A stretch of DNA of 64,000 bases from Sitta carolinensis (GCA_032173965.1 CM063283.1:17464501-17528500), one strand, 5' to 3'. Positions 48,425 to 61,435 are shown, numbered from the stretch's first letter. A program made the numbers and translations. Notes: generated by a model from the sequence alone, not told the origin.

Positions 48425-51400
48425 TGGCAAAACCGTTCGTTGGCCACCCTCCCCCACTTCCTCGCACGCCAGTCTTGAGGTCTCTTCTCCTGTCTAATTA
48501 GGTTAAGTAGCTCTTGCAGAATGAGTTAACAGCAGATACAGAGCTGGAGCATGGAGACACCTAAGGTCGGTTAAGGTTATTAGGCTCCAGCAGCACTGTT
48601 GCAGGAGGAATGCTTCCCTCATATTTTTTTCCAGCAAATCCTTGTGGATTGCCTTAAAAGACAGAAAATTTTGTGTTAGAGGAGTGAGAAAGCTGCTTTT
48701 CAGGAATCATCAGACTCTCCTTGTTACTCAAATGAGAGAGCGGTATTTCCCTGCGGGTCTCTGTTCTGGCTCTCCTGCCTAGTATAGCTCCTTGCCTTTA
48801 ATTTATGTGTTGGCAAATGTGCCTTACTGAAGTATATATAAAAAAAAAAAAATCTCTTTACAGTGCGTTCGTGTATGTGCACAAACATGCATGCACTTCA
48901 GTAATGCATTGCTTGCTTCTAGTGGGTATATATGGAACAGTTCCTAGACAGGCATTCCTCTCTTTGGAAGAGACCTCCTGAAAACCTTGTTTTAGATGGT
49001 ACTGATCTGTTTTTTAGTTGTGGTGGTGATGGGGAGCTCTGAGCAGAAGGTGCTGCTAATGTGGCACTTGCTGAATTGCCAGGATGTAGATTCCTCAGCA
49101 TCATGGTGCTCGTTCCCAGTTGAACAGGGCAACTCTGAAATGCAGCATTGCTCCAGAAGCAAAGTCCCTGGTGATTTCTTCTACTTGTAATAGAATGTAC
49201 ACTTTACCTTTCTGCAGCAATCCCCTTCAGTCTCTGTCTCATATTTCTGAGTGAGAAGGTGGTTCCCAGCAGCAGCCAGCACAGTGTGAGAGAAAGCACT
49301 ACAGAACTGCACACCCAGAATAAACTTGTGTCCAACGATCTCAACCCCTTCTTCATACCACAGGGCATTCAAACAGTCTTGTGACTGTCCGAAGGGGGAA
49401 CAAGCTTGTTTAGGGTTGAAATGCATTCCCCAAGAAATCATGTGGCTAAAGATGTTCCTGCCAGATGTTAATCTGAGATGTTACTCAGGTATTACTGAAT
49501 ATAACCAAGAGGGAGTACAATAATGCTGGTGGAAAGATCCAGTCTGTACTGGGAGCACAACCTTTGTGTGTAGTGAGGGCACAGTCCTGGGGCAGAAGAG
49601 GCTGGTATACCTTAGGGGCATCTCATAAAATACCCTGATGCTCACTACAACTCAGCAATGAGCTGCAAAAGCATTTTACCAGGATTTGAGAATTTCCATG
49701 CTGGCACCTCTGCCCTCCCATTTTGACAACCAAATGAGATTAAAACTTCGCTCATGAATTTCAATGATGAACCCAACCACCTCATTTTGAAGAGGTTACA
49801 GTGAATTAGATTAGCAGAGGGACAAGGTAAAGAGAGGCTTACAACTGTAATTAAGTGAACAAAGAACTTTAAAAAAGAAGATTATGGGAAGTTTGTGTTT
49901 GAGTGGAAATAGGCCACTCAAATGACTGCTGCTGCAGCACCACAATTAAAGCTTTACATTCAGGAAAGTCAACCTCAGCTGGCACCTTTGGTGCCACTAC
50001 ACCGAGCCTACTCATTTGTCCAAAACTTAAAACTGACCAGACAAGGGGGCTTTATAGCGGACATGCAATGGAGTTGGCAAGTGGAGCTGTGTGAAAGGGG
50101 GAAAGTGGTGGCTTTGGAAAGTCTGTGTTCAAGAAGTGGCAGTGGGAAGGTATTTTCTGGACTGGAGATACTGAGCAATACTTCCTGCTGGTTGCAGCTC
50201 AGTGTCTGAGTAAATAGATTAATTTCATTTTTTTTCTGTATGAGCATATGTAAAGCACGGGGAGGAGGGAATGCAAACACTCCCATGGAGAGTGAATGCA
50301 TTTGCATTGCTTTCATATTGAAAGTGTTTAAAAAACAATATCCTTAAGCTTTTTGATATCTGAGAAATCAACATAACATGAAAAATCTCTGCATACTTTG
50401 ATTAAAAATCATAAAGGTGAAAGCATGTGGGCAAGGAAGAAGACAAACAATGAGCAGTGGACAATGAAAGCAAAAGAGTGACAGGATTGGAGCAAGGGGT
50501 AAAAGGTCAAGTGTTGGAGGTGGTTCCGTAACAAAACTCCAGTTTCTGAAATAATGAACTAATACTTAGGTCTTTTCTGCTTGGGAGCTTCTGTTTCTCT
50601 TTGGAAACATTTAAATAGCTGTGGCATTGTCATGAAAATGTTTATAAATCCAAAGCTTCATAAATCTACAAGAGATGTAAGTAATTTGTCATCTGCTATT
50701 TGCTAATCTCTTATAAAAATGTCAGTCATCCAAGCAGGGTTTGGCTGGGATAGCCAAATTCAGATAGGAAATACTTAATAGGGACTAAATCAGGAACTGA
50801 CAGCCAAGACAATCTGCTTTCTTTGAACATACGTTTTTTCTTAAGAGAAGCCAGGGTGACCTAATGTCTGGGCATTATAGGTCTCAGTGACATGGCAAGA
50901 GGCCTCCCTTGACTTAAATAGGGTTTACCATACATTGCAGTGTGTCTGGAGCTCCTACCTTTCCTTGATGCTGCTTTGGCCCTCTTCTTCAAAGTGCACC
51001 TGGGCAATGGCAAAATGTTCCTGAAGGAGAAAAAGGCAAACCAGCAATTCATTGATCTCATAAGCAAAGATAGTGATACAACTCTATTTCCTCTCCTCTC
51101 CCTGCCGCCTTCGTCTTTCGTGTGATGCTTTTTGCAGCAAAATCTTTGAAAAAAAAAGTATGACAGGCATTTTCCTCCTTGACGGTGTGTTTGAAGCCAA
51201 AGGCAAAGCCAGGGCATCACTTTGGAGCACTTGGAGCTTTGCCAGCACCATTCCAGTGCAGGACAGGGCCAGCCTGGTACCTCTGCTGGGCCATGGGGCT
51301 TGGACGTGCCTTGTGCCTGCCACCAGCCACATCCACGGCAGTCACACACAGCTCTGTGGTCACACAGGTCACAGACCTGGCCAGAGTGTGCTTGTTCACA

Positions 51401-52150
51401 TCCCATAGCCCTCGGGCTCCTGCAGTCCCAGGACAAGACACAGGGAATCCATAGGATGAGAAAAGAAAATGTTGAGTTGTGAGCTGTAATAGCACCAAAG
51501 ATACATTGTTTTTTCAGAGCTGTTGCTGGGCTTTGTTAGTCTGTAAATAATTTAAAGCAACTGGAGCTCAGCATGGCAGCTGCTGGACTCCAGTTCTTCC
51601 CCTCTGCTTTACATTTGACCCAAATGCAGGTGCTACCTGCAATGGTCTTGCCGCTGCTTTCCAGAACAAATCCCATTTTTGACTGATTGAGTAACATGCT
51701 GTGGTTTACCCAGGTTTTACAAGGCTGGGAATGGATGAAGGTCCCAGGAGCGTTTTTCCTTTTTTATAGACAAATTGTAGGATGCTACTTTCACAGCTCA
51801 ATGTGGGTTCCCACAGCAACTTTCAATAACACTTGCAAATCCCTCCGTCCTCCCGTAGTCAAGAAAAATTTACATTATGATATTTTGCCATGGAAGTATA
51901 CTAGCAGTAATTGCTGTTAAATGAGGTGGGAACATTTAAAAATAATTATTTCTGTGGGGTGAAAAACCCAAGCAAAAAGATCTTTTTGTGGCCTAAGACC
52001 TTGCACAGTATGGAGCAATGCTTTAAATAATAAGCTGACAGAGAGGTTCATCTGTGACAGAGCTATTCTCCTTTCCTCAGCTGTGTGTAGGACTCTGAGG
52101 AGCAGCATGAGTTACCAACGCCTGGCTGATGCTCTGTGTGTAAGAGAAAC
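48425..52150. other. Unique noncoding DNA with GC-richer patch
   Basis: No recognised gene. Around 50.86-51.45 kb the DNA is GC-richer and frames are open on both strands (191 codons on minus, 111 on plus). Neither resembles a known family, and CpG is not enriched. The rest looks unique. Confidence 0.5.
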
Positions 52151-52212
52151 AATACCACAACTTTGCTGTGAGAGAGTCATCTCAAAATCTCTGGTTCAAG
52201 AAAAGCTGTGTG
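52151..52212 (+). repeat. Dispersed ~65-bp repeat, copy 1
   Basis: AATACCACAACTTTGC, then AGAGTCATCTCAAAATCTC, then GTTCAAGAAAAGCTGTGTG. The same three blocks recur in the same order and orientation at 57.17 kb with a few substitutions and one small insertion. Similarity ends abruptly on both sides. I do not recognise the family. It may be a fragment of an uncharacterised interspersed repeat or a local duplication. Confidence 0.75.
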
Positions 52213-53313
52213 CGTAAGTGAAGTATTGTGATACAAAACACTGTAGACCAGATAAATTATTGAACACTTCTTATCCTCCTACCTTCTTCAGTGGGTATTT
52301 TTGAGAATTGCTTGCTGACTGTAGAAAAGTAAAAAGAAATTAATTTTCATTTTGTAATAATTTTCTTTGCACTGCTTATTTGGAAAAAGGAAATCAGTTT
52401 TTTTCTTTAAAGACCACTATTAGTGGTTTCTAGCACCACACAATTACACTTGTACATCAGGACCACAGCACATTAAGTCTGGGGTGACATCATTCCAATG
52501 GTGGGGTCCAGGCTATAAAAAGCAACAGACTTTGCTGGGAGGCCACATGTGGTATGAGTTTTGTAGAAACTGAATTTCCTCATCCACACTAACTTGGAGT
52601 AAAAGTACACCATATTCTGGCAAGACAACATGGGAAGAAAAATAACAAACAATTGTCTTCTCTTGGATGGCCAATTTGCTACCTTTGGGAATGACACAAA
52701 CAACACAAACAACACAAACAAATAAACTTGTAGTTCCCTTTCCTCAGCACCATCCTTGGACTTCTGCCTGAATCCTCCCAGTCTAGATAACTCCTGCTGG
52801 CACTCCAGGAAGCACTTGCCCACATGGTTTGTTTGAATTGCTGCTGATGGGGTGGTGAAATAAGATATGCAGCAATATTCCCAAGAGATTAGAAACCACT
52901 TTGCTCCACTGCTACTTAATCACCCTTGAATTGTTCTTATGTGAGGCATAATGAAATAAATTAATTTTTGAAGGATAGTACGCATTATAAAAGCAAAATT
53001 ATCCATTTGTGTGTGTTTGTAAACATGAAAGTAGATCACTTTTGTTTGCCATTTTTCAGTGATCAATCAGATCTGTGGTAGTCAGCGCATTAAAGCACTA
53101 CAGGTCATAAGATCATGGGAAATTCATCTGTTCCCTACTCACCTAGGTTAGAATGTCATTCCTGTAGTTCACTTATAGACCCGTAAAAACTTGATTTTGA
53201 GAATTCAAAGCTGTTTCAGGCAGCCTCTTTGCATCTATCATAATCCCCACCAGTTAATCCACCAGACAAAGAGGACAAGAAATGTTTTACCCATGCCACA
53301 AATATTTGGGTGA
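52213..53313. other. Unique noncoding DNA
   Basis: Contains a 27-base minisatellite at 52,694 and otherwise nothing recognisable. The minus-strand 116-codon frame passes through that minisatellite. Confidence 0.5.
52694..52720. repeat. 9-bp tandem repeat, three units
   Basis: Three exact copies of ACACAAACA in tandem, followed by AATAAA. The minus-strand frame reads it as repeated LFV residues. Confidence 0.95.
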
Positions 53314-54120
53314 TGTGGTGGGTTGACCTCAGCCAAATAAATCAGCAGCCACTTGCTTACCCTCCCCAGTGGGAAGGGGAGAGAACAGGAAGTATGAGAG
53401 TGATAAAATGTGTGGGCTGAGGTAAAGACAGGTAGATCATTCCTTGTTGCTTGCAATTACTGTTACAGGCAAAAGAAGCAGGACTTGGAAAATTAATTTA
53501 TTTCCATTTAACACAAATATTTAATTGCCTATCCAGGTGCTGTGAAACAAAGCAGTCAAACATTTCAATACTTATGGGAAAGGCTTTTCCCTTGTTTTCC
53601 CAGTCTCGCAGTCACTCCAGACACCTCTATTTTCTTGTCTTCTCTCCCCTTGCTATTGCTGCAGGTCGCACTCAATCCCTTTCATGAGGCAATACACGAG
53701 CTTGGGGTCTGGGCACAGAAGTTTCTTTCTGCCATTCAGTGTTTCTCACTCTTATCTTCTCCTGCTCATTCCTTCTGATGCTCTTTTTATCCTCCAACAG
53801 GGCACTTCATGGCCTACAATATCTGTTCTGGCATGGATTATCCATGGGCCACAGTCACTTTTGTCTTACCAGCTCTGCCACACAGTGCCTGAGACTCCTC
53901 TGCCTTGTTCTTCCCTCCTTGTCAGCTTTTAAAATCCTTCATTAAATGTGTTTTTGGACAAGTGCCCTTTGGTCAGTGCAGAGGAGCCACCACCAGAGCC
54001 CTGCGGTGGCTCCACAGTCAGACCCCGCTGCTCCTCACAGGGGCTGCGCCCAAGCTGCCAACAGCTTGCAAAGCACTCCCAAGAGAGAAGAGCTCAACCA
54101 TTTTCCACTCCCTGACTGAA
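53314..54120 (-). mobile_element. Degraded avian ERV LTR
   Basis: The + strand starts TGTGGTGGGTTGACCTCAGC, then CCCAGTGGGAAGGGGAGAGA, GTATGAGAGTGATAAAATG and GAGGTAAAGACAGGTAGATC. These are, in order, blocks of the reverse complement of an avian ERV LTR related to, but not the same subtype as, the ones at 25.8 and 42.9 kb. Further in, GAGGCAATACACGAGCTTGG also rings as LTR sequence. The far end is unclear and the boundary given is approximate. The 6-mer GGGTGA precedes the element and recurs after TTTTCA near 54.55 kb, so a longer element with a 6-bp target duplication is possible but unproven. No internal viral genes are seen. Confidence 0.6.
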
Positions 54121-55157
54121 TCAAGTTAATGTTCTGGGACACAGAAAGCAGAAAGTGAGACTCACTCACGCCGAAACTGCCAAGAACAGGTTGGCTGTTG
54201 TCACAGAGCAGTCATACCCACTTGAGTGTCTCAATTCTCAAACACCTTAACCTGCAAGATACCTAAGCTTAGGAAAAGTTGCTGGAGACAGGAGTGATTT
54301 TTATCTCTTGATCACAGGTCACCTCTACTAATATATCAACATTTTCCAAAGGAAAACATCTTTGTGAAAAATCCTGATCCATTTTCTAAACATGTTTTTC
54401 AAGGAATCAACATAGCAATTCCCACAGGACAAGGTTGCCGATCTAGCTCCACTGCTGAAGGATAGGGCAAGTGATTCATGAAACAAGAGTACCACTTTAG
54501 TCTCAAGGTCTGCCTACAAGCAGTAAGGATGATGACAGAATTTTGTTAAGGCTTTTCAGGGTGATTGAAGGATTTTGATTTGCATTGCCTTATTAGAATG
54601 GTGAAGAACAGTCCTTACCCCATAAATGCATATTCCTGATGACATACTCCTCTCAAGGGCTTTTTGACAGTTTTAAACACACATAATTCTGGCCCTTAGC
54701 TAGTGTACACTGGTGTAGGTCCACTGCAGCCAACACATCTCTATGAAACGATGAAGCGTGTGTAAAGAGTGGAAATAACACTAAAATTAAATTGTTTTAA
54801 TGGCTCTGATACTCATCTAAAGGAATGCAGATTTTATTTTTTTACATAAGTACTCTAATTTCAGTAGAGTTGTTACAGTAAGAGGACCTCAGTCTCACAT
54901 CTTGTACTTGTAGGTAGAAGTGGCAGTAGATTATTTGTATTGTAAAGACAGATGAAGCAAGTACACGCCCATTTCAATCCCCTGGGTAATATATTTCTCT
55001 TGAGAAAGCAATGCAATATTAGAAAAGTATGATTTTTATAAGCCTATAATTACATTTTTGCACAGCTCTATTTCCCCAGGGTTGAATTCACATTTATTGG
55101 ATTACTGAAGTAATTCAGAGCAATGTCACACAGTTATGGGATAAATTTCAGGTGGCC
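54121..55157. other. Unique noncoding DNA
   Basis: No gene or repeat recognised in this interval. Confidence 0.5.
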
Positions 55158-55211
55158 AAGGCTACTTCAGCAGAGGGAACTACTAAGGCTACTTCAGCAG
55201 AGGGAACTACT
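55158..55211 (+). repeat. Perfect 27-bp tandem duplication
   Basis: Two identical, contiguous 27-base units beginning AAGGCTACTTCAGCAGAGGG. The absence of any mismatch suggests a recent duplication. Each unit holds TCAGCAGAGGGAAC, which fits 12 of 14 positions of a CTCF-like consensus in plus orientation, so the event may have doubled a weak binding site. Confidence 0.95.
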
Positions 55212-56252
55212 TGATTGTCTGCTTTGAATCCCCAGAAACTTTAGAAAGACTCCAGAGTTGAAGTACCAACTTTTCTATTTGCCTTTACTTGAATGTGTCC
55301 TCACTGTGACACTGTAAGCAGACTTCACAAAAAGTTTGCCATTTCATGAAAAGAAATCTTCAAAGTGTCAGAAGTTTGACAGTGAGCCCTTTATGGCTTA
55401 AAAATCTTTACAGATTCATCATAAAGTTCTAGGAAATATGGGATTGGTATTTTTGATTTTTCCCCTCTAAGTCTTATAAGGTTTTGTGTGAATTGGCCTC
55501 GACTTCTGATATGCTCAACCTTATTTTTCTTACTTCAAATCTCTTTCTTATCTAGGTCTGTGGTTTGGTATCAATACAGAATTAAATCCAAGGGACACAT
55601 TTTCCAAACTCCCAAAATGTTAAATCACTACAATATTCAAACACCATATCTGTGAAAGTGTATCTTTATCTTAGGAGCCAGAAAGCAGCATCACTCAGCA
55701 GCACACCCTGAGATACTCAGGATGCTGTAAAGAAATAAATCTGCATCTCTAGAGTGTGTAAAACACAACTCTATCCCTACTGCCATACATTGCTTTGAAA
55801 TTTAAGTTGTAGTCATCCACACTACAACACTGATCGAAATTAATACCACACTGATCCAAATTAATTTCTCTATAGATCATTGGGGAAGACACACCAGTGC
55901 TTGATGCAGTTCAGCACACAAAATGAGATGACTCAAAGAACCAGCAGTTCGAAATACAAAGGAAGTAGCTGAGAAGCTGGAAGGACTGACTATTTTGTTT
56001 TCTTTTTTAATTTCTTTTTTTTCTCTTTTTAATTGATAGTATTAGCTTGCTTCTCAAAGAAGTCATTGGCAAAAGGAGGGAATGGCACAGTGGACAAATG
56101 TGTCTGCCTTTCCAGCAGAGTACTGCAGGCCAGACTAAATGATGGGGAAGGTCATTCACTGGTTAAGGGGCTTTCCACAGAAAGGAGCTGCAACAGGGTA
56201 CTGTCACTGGGAAGAACATTGGCTGTGCTACAGCTCTCAGGGGGCTTTCCTG

Positions 56253-56266
56253 CTGCCCCCTACAAG
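56253..56266 (-). promoter_or_regulatory. Weaker CTCF-like motif
   Basis: The minus strand reads CTTGTAGGGGGCAG, 12 of 14 positions of the consensus with an intact AGGGGGCAG core. It faces the duplicated plus-strand motif at 55.17-55.21 kb. Confidence 0.35.
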
Positions 56267-57134
56267 CTGAGCGTTCCTGCAGGCACAGGTGGAGAGCCAG
56301 GGATGCACTCTGCAGCCGGGATGTTGGTAGGGAGGGACATACTGCACTGGGACCACTGTCCCTGTACCCGGCAACCCAGAGGTGAAAGCAGGGGATGTCT
56401 GGAGGGGCAGGAGCTCATGGGATTTTAAAGTAGCCAACAGCCCAACAATGGAAGGCAGGGAGTGTGAGTGTAGTGAGGGCAGAGGATAAAAAACACGGGT
56501 GGGTACCAGCCTGTGCTAAATATGCATGGCTGCCAGCAGTGCTGCAATGCTCACACTGCTAAGCACATTCATGATAAGCAACATCTTGCAAGGTTCTGCA
56601 AGTTTCTGCTCCATGAGGAGGAGAACAAAGCTCAATCTATTACATAAATCTCTTCAGAATATATCAGGCACAGAGATTGTGAGCAATATGCATGATTTGA
56701 CCTTGAAACTGCTACCACATCCTCTAACTAAAGCATGTTCCCGACAATTAGCTGTAGTGGGACTTGAAGTTAGATGAAGCGGGATCAATGTCTTAAGGAT
56801 GATGCAGATGCTCACACAACACACTGACAAGGTGCATCTCATTATCGTTGAAGTGCCAACAGTAAATGCCTATATTCCTGGTGTTAAAAGGATGCCCTCC
56901 TGCATTTCTTATAGCTTATTTGAATGACCGTAGTTACATTCTAAGATGCCATCCCAGTGTCAGGCTGTAAAAAGTCAGCTGCCTTTGGAATAAAAGGAGA
57001 GTGACAGTTTGCATTATTGTCATTATTAAAGCAGGGATACAAGCAAAACAGCAGACTAGAAGGGTAGTTAAGGCCTCTCCCACTGCAGCAGTAAATGGCA
57101 TTGGAGACGGATAAAAAAGCTTTTTTGTACAGAT

Positions 57135-57148
57135 TGTACAATTGTACA
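57135..57148. repeat. 14-bp perfect palindrome
   Basis: TGTACAATTGTACA, part of a cluster of TTGTACA words (TTTTGTACAGATTGTACAATTGTACAGAT). It lies 18 bases before the second dispersed-repeat copy. The function is unknown. Confidence 0.85.
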
Positions 57149-57166
57149 GATCCAGTCTCATGAGGT

Positions 57167-57233
57167 AATACCACAACTTTGCCATGAAAGAGTCATCTCA
57201 AAATCTCCAGTTCAGTTCAAGAAAAGCTGTGTG
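57167..57233 (+). repeat. Dispersed ~65-bp repeat, copy 2
   Basis: The same blocks as at 52.15 kb (AATACCACAACTTTGC, AGAGTCATCTCAAAATCTC, GTTCAAGAAAAGCTGTGTG), with CA for TG after TTTGC and a 5-base GTTCA duplication before the last block. Flanks are unrelated to those of copy 1. Confidence 0.75.
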
Positions 57234-60200
57234 TGAAAAGCTCTATAAGGCAAACTACTATTGTGTTTTGTGAGATCTTCCCTTTTTAGCCAGGGAAGTC
57301 AAAGCTGAAGGAATCATGAACAAAACCTGGAAATTCCCCAGATGCATCATCACCAGGCCCATCTGGGTACTGTTGATGATTAACCCTCTCTGGTCAGGAA
57401 GCACTGTCCTCAAGTCAGCTGCCAGTCTACCAGTCTTTGGTAAGACTTCATGGGTCAGAAACCCCAAATCTTAGGAAAGATGGATTCAAAATATCATTTG
57501 CAACCACTGTCTCAGAGAAGAACAATTATATTTGTCCTGCAGGTATGAAGAGGGATGGAAGGATTTGGCCAGTTTAGCAAAGTAATGGAGAAGAACTTGA
57601 TTGCTGGATGGAAAAGAGCCGTTCAAGCTGGAGAGCAATGCTGGGATGAGGACAAATAGATACCTGTGATCTAGCTGACCAGGAACTGGAAAATACCTAA
57701 CTTTCTTTGCTCTCTGCTGCTAGTTACTGAGAAGATATAATCTGATACTCTGGGAAGGGCATTACAGGTTTTTTTGCCCATAACTGCAAGGGACTACTCT
57801 GCTCTTTGCTATTAATCCTATCTGGTGTGTCAAAATGCTACAGCATCTACATTTGAAAAATATGGTGATTGAAAAAATGATGCAGACTTCTGAGTGCCTA
57901 TAAGAAACCTGGGACTTTCTGGGGTATACCCAGGTCTTGTAACACAGAGAAGCAAGCTGGTGAGCAAAGGAGAGAAGTGCTAGTTTGAAGCACTGAACTG
58001 CATGTATTTGACTTATGAAATAATTTTTATTTTGACAATGTACGGTTGAGGTCTTACCTTACCTTAGTGCCAGGACAGAAGCAAAACTATTATCTGCTAT
58101 TCCTGGGAATCTACCCTTAGAGGATCAGGACGGTGATTAAAGAAAGTGAAATTTAGCAATGACACCCCTAAAGTATGGTCAGCATATTGGTTTGCATAAC
58201 CTCTCAGGATAGTTGGGCAAATGTCTCTGTCTGGCTGCACTTGCAGGGTCTTCCTCCAATGTACGTTTTGAGCAAGGACAAGCAGTAGCTCAAAATCTCA
58301 CTTTGACAGGTAAAGGGCAGCCCATGAATTTAAGTCTGAGAAATGTGAATAAAATTGCTTCTGGTCTACAACTTTGACTTGAAAACAAGGTGTAGTTTCA
58401 GCTGTTGTTTCTTGGTCTGAAAGTGTTTGTAATCTATGGGGGATTCCAGGGTTATAATGAGGCTACAAAAATATCCTGGCAACAGCCCCCTATCCATTTT
58501 AGAGGAAAGCATTTTAATGAGACAGATCTGAACAATTTTGTTCAGGGAACACTTGCTGACTGGCCAGCAGAAATCATGCAATAATAGGCATCAACATCAT
58601 GACCACAACCTTCTCCTGCACTGCTGAAACACAGAGATAGAAACATCACCCCTGTGGAGTTGTCCTTACCAGTCTGTGTGAGAAACGGGTCCCTAAGGAG
58701 CAGCACTGCTGTTCACCTTTGTAAATTTTCACAGGCAAAAGCGAGGGAGACTGGCTGTGTGACACTGCACCATAGTCACTGGCAGGCTCAGAAGGCTTTG
58801 GAAGCACTGTGTTTTCACAGGAAACTCTATTTTGCTTTCCATAGGCTGTTTGAACAAAAATAGAATTAACTTATGGCCTCCAATTTTTCCCCACATCTAG
58901 AAAAGCAGTGGCAGGTTTCCTAGAGGAGCATGCGCAGACTGCAAATGTCACAACTCCATGAAACAGGGAGGTTGCCTTCCTGTCTTCCCATATATCTTTA
59001 TTAATGCAAAGAGGAGATGCATTCAGCAAGTTAGGCTGGAAAAGAGGAGTCACTATCCCAGACTACTGTAATATGTGGAATTGCTTTTTAAAAGGCTATG
59101 CAGCAATAGAGTTTGATTCGAAGAATACTGCCGACTTCAAAGACCGTTGAACAGGCTAGAATTATTCTACCATAAAGGTAGAATTATAAAAGTTCTTCAA
59201 ACAAAAATATTCTGTTGTTCTCTTTGAGTATTGGATGGCATCTAAGTGTTTTTTCTCCTTTTTCTCTCCTCAGTAATTCTAATGAATCTGCCAAAAATAG
59301 CTTTGTGCATTGGTGTGCAAAAGGCAAAACTAACTTCCCAGTAACTTAAATCCAAATTCAAAAGGATGACAAAGTTGTGGCTGCAAAAATTTACAGAGTT
59401 TATAAAAGTACCATTAACAGGAAGGCATAATTTCTGCTCTCAGTCTTTCACTGGGGAAGCCAAACTGGATGCCGGTGTTGGATTGTGAATTGCCTTCAGG
59501 CCCTGCTAAGAGCAATGTTGGCTGAAGGGGAAGACCCTGCTTGTCAGGATTAGGAGATGTGTGTGTCCAGGCCAAGGTGAGCAAAGCACGCAGCTGGCTA
59601 AGCCCAGCTGCAGAAACACCTCCAATAGGCTGCAGCAACTAGAGAGCTCCCACTTTCCTCTGCAGTGGTACTCCACACAAGTACCAGCAGCAAGTACCAC
59701 AAGTATCACACAAGTACCGCCAGCAGCTGTGACATTGCAGCATTAATGGTGTGGAAAGGAAACTTCTTTAAAAATCATGTAGTCCATATGTGACACGCCT
59801 CATAGTACAAGCAAAAATATGCTTATAGATTTTCTGTGTGGTGTCAAAGTACCTGTGAGCTCCACAAGCTGACGTGTTTTATGAGTTAATCTTATAGAGC
59901 ATATTAACCCTACCTACCAACTTGCCTTTTTTGTATCTTTTTATCACTGCTAACACAACACATCTACCATCAATAACAGGTTACTTTTAAGGAACATAGG
60001 CATATAATGGTTTAGGGTCTTCCAGTGAAGTTTGTTCTTTTTCTGTGTTCACAGTAATACATGCCATTCAACACACTTGAATTTCCTTTTTTGGTTACCC
60101 AGTCAGGAAGTAAGTACAATAACAAATGGTGTATATGATGATTTCTGTGTGCTTGAACTAAACAAACTGTAAATATCTTATTAATGGGGAATTATTCTCT

Positions 60201-60461
60201 CCATCCATACTGAACCCTGGAAATGGCCAGGGTAATGTCCTTCCTCTTGCTCTTACTTCCTTAACATTTTCTTAAAATTCTGTGCACATTAATTTCCCAA
60301 AGGAAGATGTATGAGAAAATGGGACATTTGTGAAAATTCCAGTTTACAAATCCCCCGAAACAGCAAGATTCTGCCCTGCCTCAGGCAAACCAAAATTTTC
60401 TATTCAGTTTCCCTTCCCAGATTTGCTCCTTTCCTCCACTTAAGAGGCGTTTCAACAATTT
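57234..60461. other. Unique noncoding DNA
   Basis: No gene, transposon end or regulatory cluster recognised. Open frames are under 85 codons. Confidence 0.55.
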
Positions 60462-60493
60462 AAAAAAATAAATAAATAAAATAAAATAAAAAA
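60462..60493. repeat. (AAAT)n / A-rich microsatellite
   Basis: AAAT and AAAAT units in tandem after an A run. Confidence 0.9.
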
Positions 60494-60814
60494 TTGCTGC
60501 TGAAAAGGCTAGGAAAAAGATGTTAGAGGCACTCAAACTGAATCACAAATAGGTAGGTAGGAAAAAGCAAAGGCAACATTCTACAGAATTAAAAAGAAAA
60601 AAAAAAAGTCTTGCTACTAGAGACATGGGCGATGCTCTTTTGGAAGGTGAATTGCAGTAGCTGCATTTAAAAATATGCTCCATAAGGAACACAGGAAGAC
60701 ATTAATGTGATCTCTACTGCCCAACTAATTCTACAAGCAAACAACCTGAGGATGGATACTTCAGTTAAGGATTAATTCTTCTGCCTTCGGAAGGGAATCG
60801 GATTATCTAGTTTT

Positions 60815-61435
60815 AAAACCACGCACGTGCAGAAGGGCTTTCCCACAGGCGGTGCGGACGGACGCAACAGCCCGAGACATGCGGAATTAGAAACGCTTCC
60901 AGCGGCGCCTTGCTTTGTCAAGTACAGTCCCAGAGAGCCTGAATGACAGCACGGTGTAGTGGTTTTGGTTAGTTCTGGTTTGCCGAACCAGGACACGCTA
61001 ACCGAGAGAGCGAGGAGGCTGAGAGGCGAGTCGCACGCCGAGAGGTAGGTACAAATTAAAGGGGGCACGCCCGCATCCTCCAGGTCGCTGTTCCACCGGC
61101 CCTCCCGCCCCGGCCGGCTCGGGCTCCCCTCGCCTCTCTCCCTGGTCGGGGCTCGGCAAGGCGGGGGGGGGGGGGGGGACGCTCCGCTGGCCCCGCCAGC
61201 CCCTCCCCGGCCACCGGACAGCATTTCTGGAGCGCTCTCGTCCCTGCTGCCCCGCCAGCGCCGAGCCCCGCGCCGCGGAAAACCGGCCAGCGCCTCTCCG
61301 GGGCCGCAGCGGCGGCAGAGCACGAACCAGCGCGGCCGGACACGAACCGCCGAGAGCGGGATTAGCGACAAGGAGCGCAGCAAAAACGGGCACGGGGGCT
61401 GCTTCCCTCTAGGGGTGATGCGCCCAGCCCGCGAC
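60815..61435. promoter_or_regulatory. CpG island (possible promoter)
   Basis: About 0.6 kb with frequent CpG, densest at 61.05-61.40 kb, flanked by AT-rich DNA. It contains a G16 run. On the + strand a consensus-like 5' splice site, CCGAGAG|GTAGGT, has its GT at 61,045-61,046 and could end a first exon. On the minus strand frames of 257, 131 and 95 codons are open together, giving proline/arginine/glycine-rich strings typical of GC-rich noncoding DNA. The gene or noncoding RNA it might serve is not identified. Confidence 0.65.
61163..61178 (+). repeat. G16 homopolymer
   Basis: Sixteen consecutive G on the + strand inside the CpG island. It could fold as a quadruplex or drive slippage. The length may be mis-assembled. 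Confidence 0.95.

Larger units (their letters stand above)
55212..57166. other. Unique noncoding DNA
   Basis: Includes a 131-codon plus-strand frame at 56,033-56,428 without a recognisable domain, and the CTCF-like match at 56.26 kb. No other feature is supported. Confidence 0.5.

Noticed and set aside
50861..51436. 191-codon minus-strand frame
   Set aside because: Cys/Arg-rich string with no spacing pattern of a known zinc finger, overlapping open frames on the plus strand, no promoter or splice support.
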